Below, in pieces: positions 16,287 to 27,376 of a stretch of 64,000 nucleotides of DNA. Numbering within the stretch: the first letter of the stretch is position 1; each line of letters starts with the position of its first letter. The stretch covers positions 68,752,172 through 68,816,171 of the forward strand of contig CM056744.1 in NCBI GenBank assembly GCA_029851415.1, given 5' to 3'. The notes under the pieces are model-generated. The model saw only the letters and a program-made list of their open reading frames with translations. It was not told the DNA's origin and ran no database searches. The position numbers and the translations under genes were made by a program. The DNA is from Eretmocerus hayati. Lineage: Eukaryota; Arthropoda; Insecta; Hymenoptera; Aphelinidae.

Positions 16287-17402
16287 CCCATATATCAGTA
16301 TATGGGCAAATCTCAGGAACAATGCCTTTTCGACTTTGAAATTTCGGGAATATCCAGAATGGCAGCACACCTCCCATGAACTTTTTTTTGGTCCAAGTAA
16401 TGCTCAAACGATGATGAAATACTTGAGTAAATCACTTTGGAGCTCCGACGTGGATTTGTGAGAGAATAGAAGATTTTCCCATGTACTTGGACGGGAGCCT
16501 CGTATTTCCGTATTCCTAATTGGCACATGTGTATGTGAATATATGTCATCCTCGGTATTGGAATAGAGGAAGAAGGATACGTTTAATAGTTTACAGTGCC
16601 ATCTGAAAATCTGTGGTACAAAATGAGGATGTGCCTCAGCCGCCAAAACGCTCATTTTCGTCATTTGTCAATCCTCACAAGCCTCGCATCACGATCAAGA
16701 TGAGGCTGTAGTAGGGGCGATCCTCATAGTCATTTTTGAGGTACAAATATCAGTTCACACGTGGTTTCGATCCCGACGTAATCGATATTTTCGTGTGCTA
16801 CCCGAAAAACGTTTTTTTGCCCCATTAACGCAAAGATAACTTTTCTCATTTCAAGCTGCATCGTCGGGCGGAATCAAACACACTATCGTTCGTGGGATAG
16901 ATTCATAGGTTTTTGAATTTAGAGGAAGATGACGTTTCCACAAATACGGAACATCCACCGCCCCGAGTGCTGCATCCATTCGAAGAGCGATACAGGAAAA
17001 AAAGTAAAATCGGAGTTCGCTTCGACAAATTATCGCCACTCTGACGCATTGATAGGCACAGCCTCGGGCGGAACATTATATGTATCTATACATTATAATC
17101 CATCACACATCCATTTTTCCGACCGATCGGTGAACCGCCCCGCCTGTGGCGAGCTAAGGCGTGAGAGAATTATGATCCTGTTCGGTCGGGAATTGCGACT
17201 TTGTCACGAAGAAGCGTTTCCCAGTACCTTTTTATAGCAAGTAATAGACTTCTGAATGATGCAGAACTGTCAAAAATTTGTGGAGCTTCGAAATGATTTA
17301 ATGCGAGCGGCGGAAAAAACGCGACTGTTCTTCTGACAACGTGAAGATTGGCCTGTTCGGCCAAACCGCATACTTCGTGAGATTTGCCCATATTTATATG
17401 GG
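16287..17402. mobile_element. Possible MITE with self-complementary CCCATATA ends
   Basis: 16287-16314 (CCCATATA...TATGGGCAAATCTC) is matched in inverse orientation at 17379-17402. Each end is itself a small palindrome. No target duplication is evident and nothing coding lies between, so this is tentative. Confidence 0.35.
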
Positions 17403-17984
17403 CCTCTGCATATTCGCAGCATGCTCATATGTACATGATATACGACTACAATCCAGTGCTCCGGCCTCAGACACACATATGTATATGTGTGTGTGTCGCC
17501 TGCGTCGTGAATTTTCACCCAGAGACCGATGTCCGGGTCTCTATGATTTCCCACGTCAGCCTGATCAGGTATACCCGCCCTGAACCATTGCTACACCATC
17601 AGATAGCGCTCTCACGCCAACAGCAACAGGTTGCCAGTGCATCGTCTGCGCGACCATGTGTCAACATCGGCTCCGTCGCCTCGTCCTCTGGTGAGCTATC
17701 CGGGCTCACCTGCATCGGCCTGCGGGTCACCGGTGTCGTGGGTGACAGCATATGTGGTGGTGTGATGGTGTGCGGGTGCATTTTTGGACAGGATTTGCGT
17801 CGGTTATGCGTGCATGCAGCAGGTACTACATGCACGCATAACCACAACAACAACACGATGCCAGGCTGCTGCGTATGAGACCGTGGTCCGGATGGCAGGA
17901 AGCCCGGGGAGTGCTGCACTAAGTGAGCAGCATCTCCAGCAGGCCATCAATATCCGCACTCAACGTAGTGCTAATCGTCTCGGC
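17403..17984 (+). other. Non-coding, GC-rich with a short CA/TG microsatellite
   Basis: Contains an ACACACATATGTATATGTGTGTGTGT tract (about 17470-17492) and CpG-rich sequence. A long frame (17384-17878) has no domain and is contradicted by an equally long frame on the other strand. Confidence 0.4.
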
Positions 17985-18019
17985 TTCCGTTGCCCTCCCA
18001 GCTGGGAATAGGCATGTGT

Positions 18020-18370
18020 TACAGCGCCTAGTGCATCGCGCGTCCTAGCGCGTACTGGGGCGCGTGTTGTAACACGTCCCACAGCACGAAGAATATATGT
18101 CGAAGGAAGCTCGTGTTCCAGCACGCGTCCCAGCATTGGTAGCAATCCTCTGTAAAAAGCACACGTTTGGCCCGCAGGGGAACGTGAATGAGTATTAGCA
18201 TGTCGTAAAGCTACATATATGTGAGTATAGCTTGCGTTGCAATACGCGTCCCAATGCGCGCTGGAACACGGGACCCAGCGCGTGTTGGGGCACGTGTCCT
18301 GTGGTGCGTTGGGGCACGGGTCTCAGCGCATATTGGGACACGAACTGCGGTACGTATTGGAATGCCATAC
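18020..18370 (+). repeat. Degenerate GCGCGT..TTGGGGCACG repeats
   Basis: A series of about 20-bp units such as CCCAGCGCGTGTTGGGGCACG recurs with much variation. The inverse counterpart is at about 26695-26995. Confidence 0.6.
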
Positions 18371-19719
18371 TCTAAGCAATGGTAAATCATCTTGACTTTT
18401 GCAATAAATATTGATTCTTAATCTGATAATGTACCCTGATTGCGTCGTAAATGTAGAGGTCAGTTCCCGCAGGAATGTGTTAGACTATTCAGAGGGTACT
18501 ACTTAAGACATATTCGCGAGAGGACGGCGAACGCGACGGACGCTATTGTGCACGAGTGATATGAGTCAACCTTCTGAAATTCCTTATATAGTAACCGCAG
18601 TCTTTTGCCGTCACTTGCGGGTAAGGTTCCTTTTCTTGAAGCCACCTTGGATTTAAAGAGAGAAGTACAATCCACAGATGGAAATTTATGCATTATTACA
18701 TATCGACGCCTCTTACGAAGATTAACACATCCGCTAACGCCCACGAAGACTAACACGGGGGCCGAAGATTAGCCTTTGCTTTGTTACGGCCACGAAGTTT
18801 AATACTCACTGTGTACGCCACGAAGATCAACACTCACGCCTCAGCGCCACAAAGATTATCTCTTACTGACGAAGAGACTTAAGGGCATGTGAAAGCCGAC
18901 TTTTATCGACCGAGCGGACCGTACTAAGGGTAAGGGAGGTTGGGTTAGATGTTACATATATGAATATATTATAAGGGAGGGGGAGGGGTGGTGTGAATCC
19001 TCCCCCGTTCCTCTGCGTCATAATAACGGCGTCATGCTTATTGATGCATATGTAGATTCATGACTGAATAGCTATCGGCAAGGTACACTGATGATGAGTT
19101 ATTGATGTAAAAAATGAAGGTTCCTAATCACATTCTTCATATACTGTCAAGTATATTTTTTATGTGACATCTAGTGCTAATTCTGCTGAGGCTCACATTT
19201 TTTGTATATACTTGCATTCAAGTATATTTTTTATGTGGCTTTTTTGTTGAACCATCACTTTTACTCTTGAAAACACATTTTTGTACTATGTGTGAGTACA
19301 CATTTTTGTACTATGTGTATTCATTTTTAGTGAAGTGATTTCTGCAGGAATATCTCCCTCGGTAACTTTTTCTAAGCAATTACTCGAATGCACATCTCTA
19401 CACACTCTTGAGCTGTTTTGTCAGTTTCAAGAAGAGAAAACCTGTTCAAATGTATAGTGATTCTGACACATCGCTGCCTCTTATTGGCCAAAGTCATGTA
19501 TTCATGTTATCGCTGTACCTCATGTTAGGCTGTAAAGGATTCATCGTGATAGTATCACTATTCATGTTATGGCATCCATTCAGATTGTAGACACAAATTT
19601 GACTCTATTTGGGACTCAAAACAATTCCAGAATTTCATGCGAAGCAACTCCACAAAGTTAACCTGTTCCAAAAATTTTAGTATCCAAAGTTCATGATTTA
19701 TATCAAACAGCTAGAAATT

Positions 19720-20900
19720 GATGAATAAAGATAGAAGCTATGTAGACATTATTGGAGTACATACATTCATGACATACCTTGAAATGAAGATGAAATCTCA
19801 CCTCTTGAATACAAAGATCTCAACAGACATAATTGGTAGCTCGTGGCATACTCAAGATCAGCTTTTGCTCTCGAAGTCACTCAAGCGAGCTATTCTAAAC
19901 AAATATCTTAGGGTATTCATGTTGATACCTTGAAAAGAATGATGAGATTGATCAGAGTTAATATGAAGGCACACAACTAAGAATGAGATTCTAAATTCCA
20001 CCAATGAATTCATGGTATGATGGAATTTATGAGTTTCCAATTCCAAGTCAAAAAAGCTCCACAACTGGGCCAAATTTCAACAGATTGAAACAAATGAATA
20101 TGAAATCATTCCTCTAAAATACAGGGACCTCAGGAGACACAAATTGGAGCTCACTGCAATGTCCACTAATTCACTTTTGCTCTAAAATTCACCCGGGCGC
20201 TCCATTTGGACCAGGTGATTCCAAGATATTCTAGTTGGAACCTGGAGTAGGATGGTGAAATCAATTGAACATGATTCAGAGGTCAACTCATGGCAAAAAG
20301 AATCTCAATTTCATCACTACATTCTTTCTATAATGGAATTTACCAAGTAACTTTTCAATTTCAAGTCACAAAAACTCCACAATTAAGCCAATTCTCAATA
20401 GATTAAAAAAAGTGGATATGAAATCACCCCTCTAAAATACAGGGATCTCAGCAGATAAAAGTTGGAGCTCGTAGCGATGGCCACTCATTTACTTTTGCTC
20501 TAAGAGTCACCCGGGTGCGCCATTTGATCTAGGTAATTTCAAGATATTCTAGTTGAAACCTTTAGTAACATGGTGAGATCAATCAAATATGTTCCAGAGG
20601 TCAACTCATGACGATAAGATTCTCAATTTCATCACTTTCATTCTTTGTAGAGTGAAATCCACCTTGTGACTTTTCAACTCTGAGTCACAAAATTTCCACG
20701 ACTAAGCTCTAATTCTCAATAGATCTAAATGAATCAATGTGGATTCACCCCTCTATAGTATAGGGATTTGAGTAAACACAAATTGAAGCTTAGTGGAATT
20801 TCCAAATATTTACTTCTGCTTTAAGACTTACCCGTGCTTGCTATTTTCACCAAGTATTTTGACATATTGTAGTTGGAACATCAAAACAGAATCATTAGTC
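19720..20900 (+). repeat. About four degenerate tandem units of about 315 bp
   Basis: GAAATC.C..CCTCTAAAATACAGGGA..TCA recurs at about 19791, 20102, 20420 and 20741, followed each time by a TTTTGCTCT...CACCCG block. The units are strongly diverged. No coding signal. Confidence 0.7.
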
Positions 20901-21687
20901 CGCTCTGAAATCATCTGAAGGCCTCCACATTACAGGAACATTCTGAGCTGCATCAATACATTCTTAGCACAAACAGCTAGAGTTTGGTGAGACCGAAAGG
21001 TTGTAAACCTATCTGATAAGCTATCTCATGTATCTGTGTAGAGATAGCATTTTTTGCAAGTTTGGTGGGAGCATGCCTTTCTTCTCAGTTTATCAATCAA
21101 ATGGTTTCTTCTCTGATCTGTTTAAGTATATAACTTTATCAATATCTTGAGTAATGCTAACTCCACATTCTGTATATAAATATCTGATGTCCACGAAAGA
21201 CAATTCCATACCTCGAAAGGCTCAGATTTGGATGTCATTATCAATCTTGCTGATTACTGTTCTTGTTAATTATTGACTCACTTCAAGGCTCAGAATTATC
21301 ATCACTGTCACCCTTATATATTCACTGCTTTTCAAACCGAGGAGCGAATAATAGCCTCAAGAAACGTCACTCAGATTGTCAATACTTGAATTTGTTCTTC
21401 TCATATAAACATAGTTATTACTATTTTTCGTATAGTTTTGCCAACGAACGAATTTTCCGTTCCTGCTTTTTATTATGTGCACGTCGAATAAGTCAGAATA
21501 AGTACTGCGTGACAACTCACGACAGTCCATCATCGTTCATTCAAACAATAACAACAGCTGGTGTGGGCTGTAGAGGACCTAACCCAACCTTACCTCGACT
21601 CAGCCAAAATCACAGCTCATGGGCCTTCGGAAATGTCATACTTCTGATCATTTTCTGAACTATTTGAGGACGATCTCGGAAAAAGTA

Positions 21688-21908
21688 CTTCCAAGTATGG
21701 AAGCTTTCGGATGCGATCTATCATTTAAAAAAAAGAATCGATTTAATTGATTGGATATTGTCTTCAAACTTTGGTTTCGAAGTCAGGCGTGTGAGTATTT
21801 TTTCATGCAATGGTCAACTTCGAAACCAAAGTTTGAAGGCAATATTCAACCGATCAACTCGATTCTTTTTTTGAATGATAGATTTGATTCTAAAGCTTCC
21901 ATACTTGG
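21688..21908. repeat. Long hairpin with about 95-bp arms
   Basis: The sequence from AAGTATGGAAGCTTT to CTTCAAACTTTGGTTTCGAAGT (21693-21785) is repeated in inverse order at about 21817-21908, with a spacer of about 32 bp. It lies inside the TTAA-flanked element near its right end. Confidence 0.75.
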
Positions 21909-22169
21909 AATCACTTTCTTGAGATTCACCGTAGAACTCGGGAGAAAAATCGATTTGTCAATGGTTAGGGTCGTCGGTAAAAGTTGGCTTTCACATGCCC
22001 TTAAGACCACGAAGAGTAACACTTACTCCTCAAACTGCACGAAGATCAACACATTCGCGCATTTTTTTCTTGAAGGGACGAAGACTATAAGTATTCCGTC
22101 TTAAGTTTCCGTCTTAAATTTCTTACTAGCTGGAGAGATAGAGGCGTTTTTGAATCGGATTCTGTTTTC

Positions 22170-23945
22170 TCGGGAATAAACTGCAATGTAAAAAATACGA
22201 CACTCCCTAGAGCTTATGGCTTGATAAAAATTCATAAAGAAGACCTTCCTGCCCGGACAATAGTTTCCACAATCGATGGCCCTCTATCTCAATTCGATAA
22301 AGCTCTGTCCCGGTTGCTCAACAAATATCTTCCTAGACCAAAATATTCTCTAAAAAACAGTTATGAGTTGAGAGCTTCTCTTGAATCACTTGTTATACCT
22401 CTCGGCTTTGTTTTGGTGTCTTTTGACGTTGTTTTGCTTTTTACCAATCTCATCATAGATCTCATCATTGCTGGTTTGAGACGTAAATGGCGGTATCTTC
22501 GAGGAATTCTTGGCAGATATTTGGGCCTAGAGGAGTTTCTTGATGGCATTCGTTTCCTCATCAACTCAACGTACTTTAAATTCAATGGCCAATTTTATAG
22601 ACAGAAAGTTGGTACTCCTATGGGTGGTAATTGCAGTCCATGGTTCGCTGAGATTGCTCTCGAACAGTTGGAAAACCAAGTCATCAAGAAATTCAAAGAT
22701 GAAATTTTGTTTTATAGACGATATGTAGACGATTGCCTTCTCATCCTTTCGGAATCTTCAATTCCATCTGTTCTGAATGCTTTCAATCAATTCAATGAGT
22801 ACTTAAACTTCACTTTCGAGTTGGAAAAAGACAATAGTATGAATTTTCTTGATCTAACAATCACCAGAATCGAAAACAGCACACCATCTTTTAACTGGTA
22901 TCGCAAAAAAACTTTTTCTGGCAGGTATATCAATTTCCACTCTCACCATCCGATATCAATGAAGAAGGCAATCGTTTACAATATTGTTGACAAAGCCATC
23001 AAGTTGTCTGATACAAAATTTCATGATACGAACCTCAAACTTGTGAGGTCGTTACTATCTGCCAATAATTACCCAAAATCTCTCGTTGATGCAGCCATTA
23101 AACGTCGTATCTCAGTACTAGCTAATTACCCCGATTACACACGTGCTCGAAAAGAACTAAAAAAGACCCGAGCCAAACAGCCAAGGATCGTTTTGCCATA
23201 CATTGAGGGTTTCTCGTCCCACATACAGGATATTTTGCACAAGTATAATGTGTCCACCTCTCATAAATTATGCCACAACCTCAACCATATCATCAGGCTT
23301 GGCAAAGACCAACTTGATGATATCGACAAAAAAAAAGTGGTCTACAAAATATCCTGTAAAAAATGTGACAAGGTCTATGTGGGACAGACCTCACGCTGCT
23401 TGGAATTTCGGGTTTACGAACACTCGAGATGCGTCATCAACAACGATGATCGATCGGCTTTAGCTGTGCACTCCCGATTAAAAAATCATACGTTCGATTT
23501 TGATAACATTGGGATCCTAGATTCAGAGAATAGTCGCTTCCGTAGGGAATTCTCGGAAATGCTCCATATTTATTGGAACTCCAATAACGTGAATAGAAAA
23601 TTCGATCTCGATGGGCTCAAAGATTCTTATAAGAAAGCATTGGATGATCTGAAAATTCCCCTACAACATCATACCAACAGACACACACTACAGCACACCA
23701 ATAGACGCACACAAAGACACCTCACAATACCCACATTTGCCGCTCACTTGAATCAAAAACAGCAACGCCACATTCAAGCCAAAAGCCGAGTTTGCCAGCC
23801 TCGTTCACCAGGCCGTTATGTGCGCAGAGGATGTATTTCGTCTGACTTGGTTCTCGCTCACAATGGGGATTCCCCGATGCGATTGCGGCCGTGTCCGCAG
23901 CGAGCGGCCCGTTGCTCTACTTCCTCGCGTGGCATGCGTTCCTGA
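22170..23945 (+). pseudogene. Penelope-like element RT + GIY-YIG endonuclease, 5'-truncated
   Basis: Retroelement protein that copies its RNA by target-primed reverse transcription after GIY-YIG nicking. Homology starts near 22188 at RAYGLIKIHKEDLP, which is well inside the usual RT N-terminus, so the 5' part is missing; no ATG precedes it. Numbering from codon 22221: motif A is VSFDVVLLFTN (about 67-77), the block GTPMGGNCSPWFAEIAL is about 131-147, and YVDD is at 168-171. The GIY-YIG domain follows (VVYKISCKKCDKVYVGQTSR, about 373-392, then LEFRVYEHSR). The C-terminal tail is His/Gln/Arg-rich and diverged. The frame is open over about 590 codons, so the loss is recent or confined to the 5' end. 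A typical Penelope 3' region with GGCGAAACGTTGGCC lies at about 24375. Confidence 0.9.
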
Positions 23946-24480
23946 CGATCTGGCAGCTCGGGCACACGTATTTTATATATTTTGAGCTAGTTGTCGGGCT
24001 AAGGGTATCAAATTCGCGACCGACTGCGATGATCCACATTGCCAGCTGAGCACCCAACATCAATGCTCAGCGATGATGCATCTGTGGTCGGCCGAATGTA
24101 TGCCCTTACTCGGCAAACGTAAGTTCCCTCTCTCTTGCATTTGTTGATTTTGAATTTTGTGTCAGAATGTTAACCCAGTTTTTGTAAAAATTTTTTAGAT
24201 TTTGCCAAGGTTTAAATTAGATGACTCTGCTATTAGCAGTATGTACTAATATTAGTCACTCTTGGTGAGTTATTTATGCATCTATGATACCTGACTATGT
24301 ACTCATCTGTACTCCATTTTATGAGTATATTTTGATTTTTTTAATACAGCCGTGAAGAGGCCAACATATAAGTTGGCGAAACGTTGGCCAAATATTGGCA
24401 AAAATAAAGTCCGTACAACCCATACATGAATTTATCATCTTATATCTACAAGCACGGACATACATCAAATGATCCTATAA
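23946..24480 (+). other. Probable 3' untranslated region of the Penelope-like element
   Basis: Non-coding. Ends with AAGTTGGCGAAACGTTGGCC and GGCAAAAATAAAG around 24370-24410, a hairpin/poly-A-signal type ending I associate with Penelope-like 3' regions. Confidence 0.5.
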
Positions 24481-27040
24481 TTCCGTCTTAAGGCCACGAA
24501 AAGTAACACATTCTTCTTAGCGGCACGAAAATCAACACATCCGTAGACTTCATTCTTAAAGGGACGGAGATCATAAGTGCTTTGTCTTGAACGAAATACT
24601 TACAGTCTCCGTACCTCCATGGATGGAGTCTACGAATGCGTTAATTTTCGTGCCATGTGTTTTTTTTCGTAGCCCTAAGACGAAATACTTGGTCTCCGTC
24701 CCTCTGAACGAGAACGTGTGCGAGTGTGTTATAGTCTTCATACCGATCAGGAGTAAGTGCTAGTTTCATGGGCCGTTGAGCAGTAAGTGTTAGTCTTCGT
24801 GGACTTAACAAGAATGCGTTAATCTTCGTGCCCCTAAGGAGTAAGTGTTAGTTTTCGTGGACCTGAGGAGAATCCGTTAATATTCGTGTTCACGACGAAT
24901 AAACGTCAATCTTCGTCAGTCACAAGAAAAGAGGTGTTAATCTTCGTAAGAGTGGTCGATACTATCGTCGTTTTATAACCATGGAGTCATTCTCGATTTT
25001 CGAGCTCACCAATTGGTACGGGTTCTTCGGTTCCTCTGGACCCGATCAGAAAAATCTTGGGGGTACCCGGATTTAAGATCCCGTCCGGATCAGTTCCTTG
25101 TGGGGGAAGCCTGAAGATCATCGTCAGGTTAGTCTTGGGCTTGTGGACAGGTGAGGATCCCGTTAGGATCCGGTTACCCCTAGGTACGGAAGACCGAAGC
25201 GGATCCGGAGCAGAAACTGACTTGAGATGTCGTGCACATTAGTTTCTGCTGTTGCTCTTGTCTAGTGCTCTAATCGTGACACTTCATTGACAATAATAAA
25301 AGAAATTCGATTGAACTGGCTGAATACGTGACCCTGTCTCTTGAAGCAAATTTGGGAGTAAGCTGATTTCGAATATAAAAGAGGATGGACGACGGAGAAT
25401 AGAAAAAAATACGTCGAGTTCTTAGTCGAGTTCACAAGATCGAGCACAACATGCACTGGAAGTGAACGATCGCGTGATATGAGAATATTTAATGTTTTAC
25501 AGCCGGGACAGTTCCATAGACAATATTATATTTCTGAGAAAAAGTGTTCATATATAAGCTAAACATCCACTCGCAGCATAGCAGCACGCGAGGGAGGCTC
25601 TAACGTCGATGTTATGTATAGGTTAGACGAGAGGAAAGGATGCGAGTCAGTCGAGTTTCTTCGAACTCTTACTCAGAATCATGTTTAGATTTTAGATGAA
25701 CTATTTCTAAATTGCGAACATCGTTCTTCAGTGCGATCTCGACCACATTATTTATTCTGTACCCTCCAACACGCGTAATGAACAAAGTAAAATCCAAGCT
25801 CAGGGTATTCCCCGGTTTTGGTCCCGCTACCCGTACATAAGGGTAACCGAATCCTGACGGGATCCTCACCTGTCCACAAAACACCGAAAAACCTGATCCG
25901 TTCCCTACGAGCAAATCCGGTGAAACTGATCCGGACGAGACCTCAAACTGAAGTAGATTTCTGGCCGGGGAGCTTCGCGGGTGCGTTCTATGTTTTGTTG
26001 CGAGATGAAGAATGAGATAGGTGAGAAAATTTTGTTCACTAATCGAGTATATCACTGTATGTGTGTAAAGACAAGATTAGTGAAAATTTTCATACTCCAC
26101 AATCTCCAAGGGCTGGCATAATGATGAGAGGTTGCATCTCTTTAGAAGCTCGTAATATAAGCCAAACTAATGCTGGTGATTTTTGAAAACCACAATACAA
26201 GTGTCCAGCCCCTACAGTGTGAGGAACAGATACTCAAAGGTTCAGGAAATCCCAGGAGTCCGCACCCATTGTTGCTTCCGAGAATCGAGAATGACTCCAT
26301 GATTATTAGTTCCCGATAATATGGTAATGTAAAAGTACACGAATTTCCATCAGGGGATTGTACTTCCCTCTTTTGATCCTCGGTGGCTTCAAGGAAAGGA
26401 ACTTTACCCGCAAGTGATGGCAAAAGACTGCGGTGACTATATGAGGAATTTCAGGTTGACTCATATCACTCGTGCACAATAGCGTCCGTCGCGTTCGCCA
26501 TCCCCTCGCAAATATGTTTGAAGTAGTACCCTCTGAATATCCTAACAGATTCCTGCGAAAACTGACCTCTACATTTACGACGCAATCAGGGTACATTATC
26601 AGACTAAGAATCAATATTTATTGCAAAATTCGAGATGATTTACCATTGCTCAGAGTATGACATTCCAATAGGTACCGCAGTACTTGTTCCATTATGCCCC
26701 GAGAGCCGTGCCCCAACACGCGCTGGGTCCCGTGTCCCAGCGCGTATTGGAACGCGTATTGCAATCTGAGCTATACCAAGCTATACTCACTAGGATGTAT
26801 GTAGCTTTCTGACATACTAATTAATACTCGTCCATGTTTCCCCGCGGGCCAAACGAGTGTTTCTTACAGAGGATCGCTACGAATGCTGGGACGCGTGCTG
26901 AAACACGAGCTTCCCGTGACATATATGCTCCGTGCTGTGGGATACGCTACAACACGCGCCCCAGTACGCGCTAAGACGCGTGGTGCACTCCGCGCTGTAA
27001 CACATGCCTATTTTCAGCTGGGCTGAGAAGGGCGCCCCGG

Positions 27041-27376
27041 CCGCAGCATCTCTGCTGTCACCTGGTGCGCGATGTGTATGCACGTCTTTCTTGATTAAAT
27101 GCGGATTTAATCATCAAGCAGGTACTTTCGGATGAGTGCCCTCAAAATCGCGTGTGATTACCAGAGGATGACTGGCGGATGCCACACGGGGTCTGCGGGC
27201 CCTGGTTGTTACCACCAGCATCCTCTGTTCGGCCTGTGTACAGGTGTATCAAGAGAGGTACACCGCGGGTACATCATAGTGATGATCACGGCAAGGTGCA
27301 TGTGCATTGCCTTGTGTATCCAGGTAGCCCACCCGGGGTATAGTTCTCCTAAATTGTTGTCGTAGGCGTCGACCGC
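27041..27376. other. Short non-coding spacer
   Basis: No recognisable gene or repeat between the inverted pair and the next foldback element. Confidence 0.35.

Larger units (their letters stand above)
18883..22000. mobile_element. 3.1-kb non-autonomous element with TTAA target sites
   Basis: TTAA at 18879-18882 and at 22001-22004 flank inverted ends GGGCATGTGAAAGCC (18883 onward) and GGCTTTCACATGCCC (ending 22000). The inverse match continues through ACTTTTA.CGAC for about 30 bp. TTAA target and GGG ends fit piggyBac- or Kolobok-type elements. It sits inside the CACGAAGA repeat cluster. No transposase frame remains; the interior has tandem repeats and a long hairpin. Confidence 0.75.
18697..24962. 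repeat. Cluster of degenerate CACGAAGATTAACAC repeats flanking the Penelope fragment
   Basis: Variants of CACGAAGATTAACAC with a spacing near 30 bp occur on the plus strand at 18707-18880, 22005-22050 and 24485-24560, and in inverse orientation at 24640-24950. The outer parts are mirror images (CTCTTACGAAGATTAACAC at 18710 and its complement at about 24938), so the block has inverted-repeat ends and interrupts the dispersed element between 18.70 and 24.97 kb. It contains the Penelope-like coding remnant. Confidence 0.65.
17985..27040. repeat. Inverted pair of a dispersed element, left copy split by nested insertions
   Basis: 17985-18700 (left arm, plus) matches 26370-27040 in inverse orientation: a GGAATAGGCATGTGTTAC block, a GCGCGT/CACG repeat cluster, ATAAATATTGATTCTTA, and GACCTCTACATTTACG read from the other strand. 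After the inserted material the left copy resumes at about 24970 (ATGGAGTCATTCTCGA, then GTCCGGATCAGTT and GTGGACAGGTGAGGATCCCG) and pairs with 26310 back to about 25800. The dyad centre lies near 25.5 kb. Long frames in both arms are on different strands and have no motifs. The arms differ at many positions, so this is an old arrangement. Confidence 0.8.

Noticed and set aside
16287..17402. A definite DNA transposon
   Set aside because: Only 24 bp of inverted similarity and no target duplication; kept as a tentative repeat.
17384..17878. 164-codon frame
   Set aside because: Starts in low-complexity CA/TG sequence and is matched by a 106-codon frame on the opposite strand; no motif.
24360..24420. 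Hammerhead ribozyme in the Penelope 3' region
   Set aside because: CGAAAC is present but the CTGATGA core with supporting stems was not found.
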